A stretch of 64,000 bases of DNA, taken from NCBI GenBank assembly GCA_036961355.1, contig JBALVL010000003.1:97370-161369 (forward strand), written 5' to 3'. The notes under the pieces are model-generated. The model did not search any database and was not told where the DNA came from. It saw nothing but the letters and a program-made list of their open reading frames with translations. The DNA comes from Motiliproteus sp036961355. Lineage in GTDB: Bacteria; Pseudomonadota; Gammaproteobacteria; Pseudomonadales; Balneatricaceae. Both the position numbers and the translations under genes were made by a program. Positions 36,357 to 45,539 of this stretch are shown in pieces; within the stretch, counting starts at the first letter, position 1, and each line of letters opens with the position of its first letter.

Positions 36357-36592
36357 GGTTGTGATCCTTTGCTGCTTTGACTTGCTGTTGGTTGGTTTAG
36401 ACCGCCTTATTGAGCGGCTAAGCACAGCATCGGACAAGGACGTTAGAATCGTCGTTTAAAGCAGCGTGGTATTTCACCAGAATGGCACTGTTACTAGAAG
36501 TTAGGCCAGATCTTGGAGCTAGCGTGACGCGGAAACGTGCTGCCGGGATGGAAAAATAGCGCTGCTAGTAAGACGCTCTGACTACAGGGGTG

Positions 36593-37126
36593 TTAACCGC
36601 CAGCAGCCATATCAGCAGGACACAGGCGTTGAAACGCCCACACCCGCTCAAGCGGCAGTTTGGCTTGACGCTGGGCTAGGCGCACGGCTTCAGCATCCGC
36701 TGCACGGTAGAGACAGATCATCCGGGTACGTTGGCGGGAGAAATAGGTACGCACAAATTTGACCTGGTGGGTTTCCAGGCACCAGGCACTGGAATCTTCG
36801 ATATCCTGAATCGATTGCAGGCTGACAGGTTGTTCGAAGCGCCGCTCAACCAAGATGTTGGGCTCGATATTCTCTGGGGCCTGGTGCAAGGTTCCCGGCC
36901 AAAACTGGGCCTCGGGCGAACCGGTTTTCCGAAACGCAATGCGTACCGACTCGGCATCGGCCGCGCTGAAGTGGCAGAACATACGACTGCCGTCTAACGC
37001 CAGAAAGCTTTCGTGCCAGGACACCTGGTAGATACCGAAACAACCGATAGATTTATTGGCCATGGCGATAATGTCGGCTCGGCGCTGCGGCGTCGAGAAT
37101 TGACGTTCGGTGAAGATATCAGCCAT
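36593..37126 (-). CDS. protein with two DUF4242 domains
   Basis: 177 aa built of two similar halves: the first (about 1-85) has VSWHESFLALDGSRMFCHFSAADAESVRIAFRK, the second (about 90-175) has HQVKFVRTYFSRQRTRMICLYRAADAEAVRLAQRQ. Both fit the ferredoxin-like DUF4242 fold, which has no firm function. ATG at 37126. It lies directly downstream of the large BTAD regulator gene, which starts far upstream and stops only 28 bp before it, so it is probably co-transcribed with the regulator. Confidence 0.75.
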   Translation of the reverse strand: MADIFTERQFSTPQRRADIIAMANKSIGCFGIYQVSWHESFLALDGSRMFCHFSAADAESVRIAFRKTGSPEAQFWPGTLHQAPENIEPNILVERRFEQPVSLQSIQDIEDSSAWCLETHQVKFVRTYFSRQRTRMICLYRAADAEAVRLAQRQAKLPLERVWAFQRLCPADMAAGG

Positions 37127-37154
37127 GTTGAAGTGCTCTTGTTTGGGTGAGTGA

Positions 37155-40100
37155 CTATCCCGATGGCTGCGGAGCCAATAGTCTATGGGCGCGGCTACGG
37201 GCCCAGCTGGCCACCGAAGCGGCATCCAGAGAGGCGATGGCGGCAACTGCGCGGCGATGCTCGATATCATCCCCCATCGCCTTGCTGGCTAGCGCCAGCG
37301 CCAAATTGGCGAGCATCATCTCGGTGGCGCGTTCCAGTGCTTGGGCATAACTCAGCGCCTCGCTGGCGTGTATTCGGGCAGCTTGGGGTTGATCCTGTTG
37401 TAGGTCCAACAGCGCGGTGCGGGTCAGGATATAGGCCAGACGGTGTTTGGCATCGGCGATGCGCAGCTGCTCCATAGCGCTGTCGAGTGGCTGGCAGTCG
37501 CCGTCGATGGCGTAGTGACACAGGTGGTTAAAAGCGTAAGCGAAAGGGGCTTCGCTGCCCTCGCGTAGCTTCTGACCGATATCGATCATCGCCTGACTAC
37601 GGGCCAGCGCTTGCGGATACTGTTGCCGCTCGAACGCGATCATGGCCAGGTACTCGTTGGCCTGGAATTCATTGAAGCGATTGCCGTGGGTTTTACACAA
37701 GGTTCGGGCTTCTTTGAACTGCTCTTCTGCGGCGCCGAGCTCATTGCGGTGATAGTGGAGCATGCCCTGGGCGGCCAAGATCGCCTCAACGTTGAGCTGT
37801 TTGCGTGACGCCAGTGCCTGGGCCTCCATCAGCAAGGCATTGGCATGGCCCAGATCCTTTTCCAGCAGGGCCAGACAACGGGCCGCTTCCGCCAAACCGA
37901 TGATGTGTTCCTTGTCGGTTCCGCCGCGAGTGATGCGCTCGGCTTGCATCGACTCCTCTCGGGCGCTGGCCCACTGACCGTGGCTCCAACGTAGGTAACT
38001 GGCCATCTGGTAACCGAGACGGGCGTGGGCTAGGCAATCGTGATCCAGAGCGGTTTCGGCTAGGGCGATATAGGTATCAGCAGCGCTCTGCCAGTCCTCT
38101 ATTGGGGCTGCACAGAGCAAAATGTCGTGCAGATCCAGACTCAGGCAGACCCGCTCACGATCGGGTAACCGGGTTGCCAGCTGCTGGCCCTTGCGTGCCA
38201 GTGACTGGGCATCGGTATTGGCAAAAAACCGCAGGCATAAGCGGCCAGCCGAGACCATGGCCCGAGCCGCTAATCCGGCATCGCCACTCTGGCTGGCATG
38301 GTGGGCTAGGTCGGCTGCGTAGCCCAGATCCACAGCGGTTTTTTGCTCCAGTAATTCGGCCACTCGACGGTGCATCACCCGCAGTCGGGTGGGCGATATC
38401 GCATTGTAAATACTGCGAGCGATTAGATCATGGCAGAAACGAAAGCCCAGGTCGGTATACGTCAGCAGCGAGTGTGCCTGCGCTGTGACCAGCGCTTCAT
38501 CGATACCCTCCGCGGTTAGGCCGGTGACAGGTTCCAGCGATTCGATGTTGATACGGGGCGACAACACCGCCGCCCAGCGCAGCACCTCGGTAGCATCCGG
38601 GTTGAACTGGGACATTCGCTCGCTAATCAGCTCATCGATAGAGCCACCGCCAGTGCCTGCGCACAGGGCTCGCGCCAACTCGATGGCCAGCAGAGGGTTG
38701 CCCATACTGGCGCTGCTCAGTGGTTCAGCGTCGGCATCGGGTGCGCAGTCGCGGATTAGTTGATTCAGTGCCGCTGGCGGTAGCGGTCCTAGGTGGATAT
38801 CTTGCAGTCGCTTGTCGTGACGCAACCCACGCAGGGTCTGCAGCGCGGCACGGTTATCTTCAATATCTTCGTCACGCGCGGCCAGGACCCCGAAGATTGG
38901 CAACCCGGCGCACAGCCGGGAGACATAATTCAGCGCGGCGGCACTGGATTCGTCGCACCATTGGAAGTCATCGAACAGCAGTACCACAGGACGCTGACCG
39001 GCCTCAACGGCCAGTTGGTCGCTGAGGCTGGAGATCAGCCGATCACGGTTGTCGACGCCGCTAGCATCAAAGATATCATGCTGGGTGGTGGCGCTGTATT
39101 GACGCAAGGCGTCGATCCAGAGGGCAAACGGTCGCAGCAGCTCTTGCTCGAACGCGCTTGCCTGTAGCAGCAGGGCGTTGTTGTCGTGGGCCAGCTCGGT
39201 GATGGTCTGCAGTAGCCGGCTTTTACCAATACCGGCAACCCCGCGTACTAGCACAAATCCGGCGCGGTTTTGTTGCACCACCCGGGCAAAGGCCACTGCT
39301 ATCTGCTCGGTTTCCTGTTCCCTGCCCCGTAGCGTGGAATGGCTGGCTGCGGGCTGAACGGTTACCGAGCTGTGACTATGAGCGCGGGGTTGGCTAAAAG
39401 CTTCGGTATGGCCGACGGTGTTGGTTGGAATCTCGATGTCGGGTTGGTTGATGACGTCGGTTGGGATCGTGACAGTCGAACTGCTGCTGCCCGTTCTATC
39501 CTCACCCGGCGCGCCTCGCCAAGCTTGGTAGAGTAGGCCGCTGGGCTCAACACCTATCTCGGCTAATAGACGCATACCGAGCCGGTATTGCTGCTCGGCT
39601 TCCTTCGGCCGCCCATTGCTTTGTAGCAGCTGAATCAGCCCGGTCCTGGCCGGTTCGTCGTAGGGGCTGTTGTCTACCAGTCGCCGGGCATACGGCAGCG
39701 CCCGCGTCGGCGTATCAGCGAAGCGGTGGATCAGGTTTCGCAAAATGGCGGCCAGATTTTGCCCTACCTGCTCACGCTCTGCCACACACCAGGCGTAGTA
39801 CTGATAAAAGTTGGTTAGCTCCAACCCCTCCAAAAAATGACCGCTATAACGATCAACGGCGGCTTCGAGGGTTTCTACTGCAACCGACTCCAGCGGACTG
39901 CTGGCCAAGGCGTGGAGTTCGCTAACGTCGATGAGGGTATCGCTACTGTCCAAACGAACCTGGCTACGATCGGCGATCACCCGCGGTAGATTCTTGCTAT
40001 CCACCAGTGCGCGAATCTTGGATAGGCTCCATCGCAGTGAACCACGCGGGTCATCAGGGATATCCCATAGCAATTCGCACAGCTGTTCGCGGCGGAACGC

Positions 40101-40223
40101 ACGGCTGTTGAGGGCTAGGTAGGCTAGCAGTGCCCGGGTTTTTTTCGATGGCGGTAAGGGCACAACTTCGTTATCACGAATGACCTGAAAATTACCGAGA
40201 AAGCTGAGCCTGAGATCTGCCAT
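37155..40223 (-). CDS. AfsR/SARP-type regulator with BTAD, ATPase and TPR regions
   Basis: 1022 aa. An OmpR-like winged helix (about 1-95; PSKKTRALLAYLALN, LWDIPDDPRGSLRWSLSKIR) is joined to a bacterial transcriptional activation domain (about 96-240). The ATPase domain has Walker A G328VAGIGKS335 and Walker B VVLLFDDFQW (about 410). A long helical TPR-like region fills 590-1000. This design is common in actinobacterial antibiotic clusters and rarer in gammaproteobacteria. It diverges from the cysteine synthase fusion gene across 196 bp and probably switches on this cluster. Confidence 0.9.
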   Translation of the reverse strand: MADLRLSFLGNFQVIRDNEVVPLPPSKKTRALLAYLALNSRAFRREQLCELLWDIPDDPRGSLRWSLSKIRALVDSKNLPRVIADRSQVRLDSSDTLIDVSELHALASSPLESVAVETLEAAVDRYSGHFLEGLELTNFYQYYAWCVAEREQVGQNLAAILRNLIHRFADTPTRALPYARRLVDNSPYDEPARTGLIQLLQSNGRPKEAEQQYRLGMRLLAEIGVEPSGLLYQAWRGAPGEDRTGSSSSTVTIPTDVINQPDIEIPTNTVGHTEAFSQPRAHSHSSVTVQPAASHSTLRGREQETEQIAVAFARVVQQNRAGFVLVRGVAGIGKSRLLQTITELAHDNNALLLQASAFEQELLRPFALWIDALRQYSATTQHDIFDASGVDNRDRLISSLSDQLAVEAGQRPVVLLFDDFQWCDESSAAALNYVSRLCAGLPIFGVLAARDEDIEDNRAALQTLRGLRHDKRLQDIHLGPLPPAALNQLIRDCAPDADAEPLSSASMGNPLLAIELARALCAGTGGGSIDELISERMSQFNPDATEVLRWAAVLSPRINIESLEPVTGLTAEGIDEALVTAQAHSLLTYTDLGFRFCHDLIARSIYNAISPTRLRVMHRRVAELLEQKTAVDLGYAADLAHHASQSGDAGLAARAMVSAGRLCLRFFANTDAQSLARKGQQLATRLPDRERVCLSLDLHDILLCAAPIEDWQSAADTYIALAETALDHDCLAHARLGYQMASYLRWSHGQWASAREESMQAERITRGGTDKEHIIGLAEAARCLALLEKDLGHANALLMEAQALASRKQLNVEAILAAQGMLHYHRNELGAAEEQFKEARTLCKTHGNRFNEFQANEYLAMIAFERQQYPQALARSQAMIDIGQKLREGSEAPFAYAFNHLCHYAIDGDCQPLDSAMEQLRIADAKHRLAYILTRTALLDLQQDQPQAARIHASEALSYAQALERATEMMLANLALALASKAMGDDIEHRRAVAAIASLDAASVASWARSRAHRLLAPQPSG

Positions 40224-40419
40224 GGGACAACGGTTTCAAAAGGCGGAGTAGTAAGTATAGGAAGGACTCAGACGGTAGCCCAAGAATAAATGGCGCAAAG
40301 GAAACTAAAAAAACACGCTTTCTCAAACGCTCGCTTCCCCGATACCTCCGCACTATCGAAATTGAAGAAAATGAAATCGACGAAAATGAAACCAGACCTG
40401 AACTCCCCGGAGGCACACC
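40224..40419. promoter_or_regulatory. divergent region between regulator and cysteine synthase fusion
   Basis: GAAAATGAAA occurs twice, 17 bp apart (40367-40376 and 40381-40390 region), close to the cysteine synthase start; SARP-type regulators bind short direct repeats, so these are candidate sites. GGAGG sits 6-8 bases before the ATG at 40420. Confidence 0.4.
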
Positions 40420-41922
40420 ATGGCTCGCTACGACAATATCCTCGACACGATAGGCAATACCCCACTGGTTAAACTGCACAAATTGGCCCCTCGGGGCGTG
40501 AACATCTACGTCAAGGTGGAATCCTTCAACCCTATGGGTTCGATTAAGGACCGTATGGCCTGTGCTGTAATCGAACAGGCGGAACGAACCGGGCAACTGA
40601 GTCCTGGGCAGACCGTGATTGAAGCGACCAGCGGCAACACAGGTATCGCTCTTGCCATGGTCTGTGCCCAGAAGGGTTACCCTCTGGTGGTTACCATGTC
40701 AGAGAACTTCAGCGTGGAGCGCCGTAAGTTACTGCGTTTTCTCGGTGCCCGGGTGGTGCTGACCCCCGCTGCGGAGAAAGGCACCGGCATGCTCGCCAAA
40801 GCGCAAGAGCTGGCGGAAAAGCACGGCTACTACCAATGCAGGCAGTTCGAAAACGAAGTTAATGCGGAGGTGCATACCCGTACCACGGCCCAAGAGATTA
40901 TCGCCGACTTCGAAGGTGAAACCCTGCACTACTGGGTTAGCGGGTTCGGTACCGGCGGCACCCTAAAAGGCGTTGCCCGAGGCCTGCGACAGGGCAGTCC
41001 GGCCACTCGGGTGATCGTAGCCGAGCCCGATAATTCGCAAGTGATGGGCAGCGGCATCCCGCAACCACGAAATGGCGATGGCAGCGTAGCCAGCAGTCAC
41101 CCTCAATTCCGCCCTCATCTGATGCAGGGGTGGAGTCCTGATTTTGTCTCCAGTTTGACCGAGGAGGCCATGGAATGCGGTTATATCGATGAGGTGGTGC
41201 CTGTGTCCGGCGAGGAAGGGTTGCGTCTTTCGCAAGAACTGGCCAAGCAAGAAGGTATTTTCGTCGGTATCTCTAGCGGTGCCACCCTTGCCGCTGCCAT
41301 CGAGGTGGCCCATCGTTCGCCTGCGGGCACCAACATCGTCTGCATGCTTCCGGATACCGGCGAACGCTATCTGTCCACACCGCTGTTCGGCGAGATCTCC
41401 GAGGAGATGAACGAAGCAGAGATCGTTCTGTCCGAGTCCACCCCCAACTACCGCTTTGAGACAACGGCTGAGACTGAGCCTGAAACCAAACCTGAAACCA
41501 CCGCCCCCGAGGTGGTGGCACTTGATCCAGAAGCACTGGCATTCGTCAACGAAACTATCGAACGGCAACCGGTGGTGATGTTCGCCCTGGAATGGTGTGA
41601 ATTCTGCTGGTCGATTCGCAAGTTGTTTGACCGTATGGGTATCGAATATTGCAGCGTGGATCTGGATTCGGTGGAGTACCAACGTGATGATCTGGGCGGG
41701 CGGATCCGGTCGGTATTGGCTCATCGGACCGGTGCTGCGACTATCCCGCAGATCTTTATCGGTGAACAGCACATCGGCGGTTGCACCGAAATGTTCGATG
41801 CTTGTTTAGACGGCTCGTTGGAGCAGCGTTTCGCAGCGCTTGGAATAGACAGTAAAAGTCCGAAGGATATTGACCTGAAAAAACTGCTGCCCCAGTGGGT
41901 TCAACCGAGAAAGTCTGCCTGA
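40420..41922 (+). CDS. cysteine synthase-like PLP enzyme fused to glutaredoxin
   Basis: 500 aa. Residues 1-310 form a fold-type II PLP enzyme like CysK/CysM: IGNTPLVKL, PLP lysine K43 in NPMGSIKDRM, EATSGNTGIALA and the phosphate loop GFGTGGTLKGVARGL. A variable linker rich in Glu and Thr (about 350-375) leads to a glutaredoxin domain with C393-E-F-C396 and the cis-Pro ATIPQIFIGEQHIGG. The enzyme part may make cysteine or a beta-substituted Ala; the glutaredoxin could supply or reduce the sulfur group. First gene of the plus-strand half of the cluster. Confidence 0.88.
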   Translation: MARYDNILDTIGNTPLVKLHKLAPRGVNIYVKVESFNPMGSIKDRMACAVIEQAERTGQLSPGQTVIEATSGNTGIALAMVCAQKGYPLVVTMSENFSVERRKLLRFLGARVVLTPAAEKGTGMLAKAQELAEKHGYYQCRQFENEVNAEVHTRTTAQEIIADFEGETLHYWVSGFGTGGTLKGVARGLRQGSPATRVIVAEPDNSQVMGSGIPQPRNGDGSVASSHPQFRPHLMQGWSPDFVSSLTEEAMECGYIDEVVPVSGEEGLRLSQELAKQEGIFVGISSGATLAAAIEVAHRSPAGTNIVCMLPDTGERYLSTPLFGEISEEMNEAEIVLSESTPNYRFETTAETEPETKPETTAPEVVALDPEALAFVNETIERQPVVMFALEWCEFCWSIRKLFDRMGIEYCSVDLDSVEYQRDDLGGRIRSVLAHRTGAATIPQIFIGEQHIGGCTEMFDACLDGSLEQRFAALGIDSKSPKDIDLKKLLPQWVQPRKSA

Positions 41923-41936
41923 GAGGAGAGCTCACT

Positions 41937-42929
41937 ATGAACAGCCAAAACGTCCCCATCATCAGTATCGATCAGCTGCATAGACCACAGACCCTGCGTC
42001 AACTGGACCGGGCTTGCCGGGATTGGGGGTTCTTCCAAGTCGTTGACCACGGTATCGATCCTCAATTGATCGCTAGGCTTCAGCGTGAAATGAAACGGTT
42101 CTTTGGCCAACCGGTGGCGGTTAAACGTGCTATTTCACGCACCGAGGACAATCCTTGGGGTTTCTTTGACCGGGAGTTGACCAAGAACACCCGGGACTGG
42201 AAACAGGTCTTCGATTACGGGCCCGAAAATTCCGGCAGCATCAGACCGCAATGGCCTATCACCCAGCCCGAGCTACAATTGGTGATACAGAGTTATTACA
42301 GCGCCTGCGAGGCGCTGGCGCTGCGTCTGTTGTCGGCGATTTCGGTCAACCTGGAGATGCCCGCCCACTGCTTGAGTGCCAACTTTGAGTCTGAACACAG
42401 CAGCTTTGTGCGGCTTAACTATTATCCGCCCTGTCTGACGCCGGCGCACCCCGAGGGTCTGCAAACGCCCGCGGCGGGGCACCTGGGCGTCAACCACCAT
42501 ACCGATAGTGGCGCGCTCACCTTGTTACTGCAGGATCGTCAACCGGGATTAGAGGTGTTTCGGGAGGGACAATGGCACGGGGTGGAACCGCTCGAAGATG
42601 CACTGGTGATCAATATCGGGGACATCGTCCAAGTCTGGTCCAACGACCATTATCGAGCCGCGCTGCATCGGGTCACAACCCACACCAGCGCATCGAGATA
42701 CAGCGTGCCGTTCTTTCTTAACCCAGCCTACAGCACCGACTACGCGCCCCTACCGTCGATGACCTCCAGTGCTGATCCGGCACGCTACCGGGCTATCAAC
42801 TGGGGAGAATTCCGATCCGCGCGGGTATCTGATGACTATGCCGACCAGGGCGAGGAGATCCAGATAAGCCGGTACCGGAACGCCACTACCGTAAGCCCGA
42901 TACCCCGTAACGACGTAACCGCTGTTTAA
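41937..42929 (+). CDS. isopenicillin-N-synthase-like Fe(II) oxygenase
   Basis: 330 aa of the IPNS / 2-oxoglutarate dioxygenase superfamily. N-terminal DIOX_N part (RACRDWGFFQVVDHGID), then the double-stranded beta helix with iron ligands H188-x-D190 (NHHTDSGALTLLLQD) and H244 (AALHRV), and R254-x-S256 (RYSVPFF), the usual co-substrate carboxylate binder. It probably oxidises a small amino-acid-derived product of this cluster. ATG at 41937 with GAGAGGAG upstream, 14 bp after the fusion gene. Confidence 0.88.
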   Translation: MNSQNVPIISIDQLHRPQTLRQLDRACRDWGFFQVVDHGIDPQLIARLQREMKRFFGQPVAVKRAISRTEDNPWGFFDRELTKNTRDWKQVFDYGPENSGSIRPQWPITQPELQLVIQSYYSACEALALRLLSAISVNLEMPAHCLSANFESEHSSFVRLNYYPPCLTPAHPEGLQTPAAGHLGVNHHTDSGALTLLLQDRQPGLEVFREGQWHGVEPLEDALVINIGDIVQVWSNDHYRAALHRVTTHTSASRYSVPFFLNPAYSTDYAPLPSMTSSADPARYRAINWGEFRSARVSDDYADQGEEIQISRYRNATTVSPIPRNDVTAV

Positions 42930-42965
42930 ACACCAGAATAAACATCTGCCGATAGGAGAAACCTC

Positions 42966-43574
42966 ATGGCCTTTATCGACACTATCCACCCGCACCAGGC
43001 GGAAGGCGAAGTCCGCGCCCTGTATCAACAGCAGCAGAATCATTACGGCTATGTGCCCAACTATGCCAAGGTGTTTTGCTACCGACCCGAGTTGATGGAA
43101 CTTTGGGGAAAACTTCAAGCCGGCATTCGTTGCCATATCGAGCCACGGTCTTTTGAATTGGTCACGCTGTCCGCCGCCCATGCCTTGAAAAATTCCGCCT
43201 GCTCCCTGGCGCATGCCAAGGCGCTGACTCGGTTCTATACCGAGGACGAAGTGCTCGCTATTGTCGACGGCAGCGACACCTGCCCGCTAACCGAGTCGGA
43301 ACAGGCGATGATGAAGTTTGCTCGCCAGGTAGCTCTGGATGCCGCTTCGGTGAGTGCCGAAGACGTTGCCGGCCTGCGTCAACACGGGTATGCCGATGCT
43401 GAGATTTTCGATATCGCGATCACCGCTGCTGCCCGCGCTTTTTTTACCAAAGTGCTGGACGCCCTGGGGGTATCACCGGACTCCAGCGTTACCGACATGA
43501 ACGAAGCATTCAGGCAGCCACTTACGGTCGGCAGATCAGTCGATCAGGCACCGCTCGAACGGCTACGGTACTAG
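42966..43574 (+). CDS. AhpD-fold / carboxymuconolactone-decarboxylase-like protein
   Basis: 202 aa, all-helical AhpD-like fold. The active-site helix reads HALKNSACSLAHAKAL with C79-x3-H83; the first Cys of the classical CxxC is absent (S77), so a peroxidase cycle using a vicinal Cys pair is doubtful. The N-terminus (VPNYAKVFCYRPELMELW) is typical of the peroxidase-related CMD branch. It follows the oxygenase by 36 bp with TAGGAG before the ATG and ends the plus-strand operon. Confidence 0.82.
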   Translation: MAFIDTIHPHQAEGEVRALYQQQQNHYGYVPNYAKVFCYRPELMELWGKLQAGIRCHIEPRSFELVTLSAAHALKNSACSLAHAKALTRFYTEDEVLAIVDGSDTCPLTESEQAMMKFARQVALDAASVSAEDVAGLRQHGYADAEIFDIAITAAARAFFTKVLDALGVSPDSSVTDMNEAFRQPLTVGRSVDQAPLERLRY

Positions 43575-44047
43575 TGGGGAGAATTGCGCCTGTAACTGGT
43601 GCTCGAGTGTCTGGGAGCCAAGGTCGGCGTTACACTTAAGTCCTCTTGGAGGTAAGCCACAGCCTGCGCTGTGCGTGGATCAACGCTAGGCAAAAAATTC
43701 TGATCATTGAGTAACTGGACGAATAACTCGCCCATGCTCCGCTCCAACAGAGGACTCACCTGACATTTGAGTTGGGACTCAACAAAGTGACAGAATGTCT
43801 GTACCGGAATCGGAACTGAGACAACGGGGTGTGAGATCGACAGCAAACTCTTCGGTATCTCATCCAGGTCTGCGACCAGAAAACGAGACTGCTCATCTGG
43901 AGTAAAGCGATGGACGCACCCTGCCGGAAAGACGATGCACTGACCGGGCCCAATTCGTCCATCGCCCATGTCGGTAAAGTTGTCTGACGAACCGCTCAGA
44001 GCAATGACTAGCTGATGAAAATCATGAGTATGGTTGTAGGTGGCCAA
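43571..44047 (-). pseudogene. truncated AraC-family regulator
   Basis: 158 aa covering the cupin sensor domain of an AraC-type regulator (DFHQLVIALSGSSDNF, GPGQCIVFPAGCVHRFTPDE) and the start of the linker (TAQAVAYLQEDLSV). The two helix-turn-helix motifs that should follow are missing; another frame gives LGSQTLEHQLQAQF, which looks like a recognition-helix remnant. The gene is cut where it meets the AhpD-like gene (4-bp overlap). DNA binding is probably lost. Confidence 0.7.
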
Positions 44048-44330
44048 GCAAAAGAGCGGATGTAGAGTTTGGCTGTCATCGAATCTTTATACACCGCCCC
44101 ACTGGCTCGTTACAACGGACTGCCAATTTTTAAAGTAGCCTAAATATGAACAGTAGCAGTACCTGAGGCGCTCATATCTAGGTCGCCTGTTTGAGGGGGC
44201 GTTTACAACAGTGAAGTAAAGAAGGGGCGCTGGAAATTAGCCGACAAGAGCTTCTGTTAGAGACTCTCGCCGACATGAAGGGGGCAGTATCTCTCCAGTA
44301 AATGCCACAAGGTAACCGCTGTAGCTTGTG
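44048..44330. other. intergenic region
   Basis: No intact gene. A 23-codon open stretch ending at TAA (44301), with SRQELLLETLADMKGAVSLQ, looks protein-like but is too short to identify. Confidence 0.3.
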
Positions 44331-44990
44331 CTATTTTGGTTGTTTGACTTTCCTGAGGTAGGGCTTCACAGTTTCCCAACCTTCAGGATAAATCTTTTCC
44401 GCCTCTTCATTACTTACAGCTGGCACAATGATGACATCTTCACCTTGCTTCCAATTAACAGGAGTAGCGACTTTATATTTAGCAGTAAGCTGCATTGAGT
44501 CAATCACACGTAAAATCTCATCAAAATTACGCCCTGTAGTCATAGGGTAAGTAATCATCAGCTTAATATTTTTATCGGGTCCAACTACAAATACTGATCG
44601 AACTGTGGCGTTAGTCAATGCCGTACGCCCTGCTGCTGAACCTGTTTCGTCGGCGGGGAACATGTTATAGAGCTTTGCTACAGTGAGGTCTGTATCTGCG
44701 ATAACAGGGTAGTTAATTACTGTACCACTAACCTCTTCAACATCTTTCAGCCATTTTTGATGGTCATCTAGAGGATCAATGCTTAGTCCGATGATTTTAG
44801 TATTACGTTTTTCAAATTCTGGTTGAATACTAGCCATATACCCTAGTTCAGTTGTACAAACCGGTGTGAAATCCTTTGGGTGTGAAAACAATACCGCCCA
44901 CCCATTCCCCACCCATTCGTGAAAATCAATATTTCCTTGGGTTGTTTCTACTTGAAAATTAGGTGCTTGGTCATTAATACGTAACGACAT
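44331..44990 (-). CDS. 1-Cys peroxiredoxin (Prx6 type)
   Basis: 219 aa. Reduces H2O2 and organic peroxides through the peroxidatic Cys45 in P38-K-D-F-T42-P-V-C45. No resolving Cys follows and the long C-terminal domain (VATPVNWKQGEDVIIVPAVS) is that of the Prx6 branch. AGGAGA lies before the ATG. The gene is more AT-rich than its neighbours, which suggests recent acquisition; it sits among mobile-element debris. Confidence 0.93.
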   Translation of the reverse strand: MSLRINDQAPNFQVETTQGNIDFHEWVGNGWAVLFSHPKDFTPVCTTELGYMASIQPEFEKRNTKIIGLSIDPLDDHQKWLKDVEEVSGTVINYPVIADTDLTVAKLYNMFPADETGSAAGRTALTNATVRSVFVVGPDKNIKLMITYPMTTGRNFDEILRVIDSMQLTAKYKVATPVNWKQGEDVIIVPAVSNEEAEKIYPEGWETVKPYLRKVKQPK

Positions 44991-45339
44991 GATAATCTCC
45001 TTAGATTAAGTAAAAGTATTAACCACATATTAAACCCTTGAAATAAAAGAGGATTGCGACGACGCACCGAAGAGAAAAAGCACCAACAGCAGGTTGAATG
45101 TTTCACGAGCTCGAAAGCGGCAAGGGTACGATTGGATGACCATTTTCCAAGCATCACCTTCTGTACTGCCAAACCGGCACCGTGCCATCAAAATTACTGA
45201 CATCGGTACTGCTACTCTGCCCCAGCTAACCTCAACTATGAAATATAGTTGAGTAGTGAACGATTGCCTGTTTTAACAGTGAAATGCACTTCGCTGGAGA
45301 AGCCGCAAACGGCGGCTATACGTCGTAAGAGTCTGTTAA
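44991..45339. other. intergenic region with a small palindrome
   Basis: No gene is seen. CTCAACTAT-N5-ATAGTTGAG (45231-45253) is a perfect 9-bp inverted repeat, perhaps an operator or a recombination subsite near the resolvase gene. Confidence 0.45.
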
Positions 45340-45528
45340 GCCCTTCATCAGCATCCCCTGAATGCCCGCTATGTATATGGACTGGACTACATCGTAGTTC
45401 ACGAACTCGCCCATTTGCTCCACCCCAACTACAGCCCCCAGTTCTGGAATGCCATAGATAAGGTGATGCCTGACTACGCCGAGCACGTGCAGTGGCTGAA
45501 GCACAACGGGGCTGGGATGGGGCTTTGA
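45340..45528 (+). pseudogene. YgjP/M48-like metallopeptidase fragment
   Basis: 63 codons, no start, ending TGA. The translation contains DYIVVHELAHLLHPNYSPQF and VQWLKHNGAG, the C-terminal part of YgjP-type (DUF45) metal-dependent hydrolases including the HELAH zinc motif. The N-terminal two thirds are absent. It lies beside a resolvase gene and is a stump left by rearrangement. Confidence 0.8.
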
Positions 45529-45539
45529 CCTGACCCTCC

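Noticed and set aside
37151..39167. Several plus-strand frames opposite the BTAD regulator
   Set aside because: They are shadows of a GC-rich gene; none shows a family motif or ribosome site.
45249..45461. 70-aa plus-strand frame next to the resolvase
   Set aside because: The YgjP fragment is in another frame of the same strand and has a clear family match.
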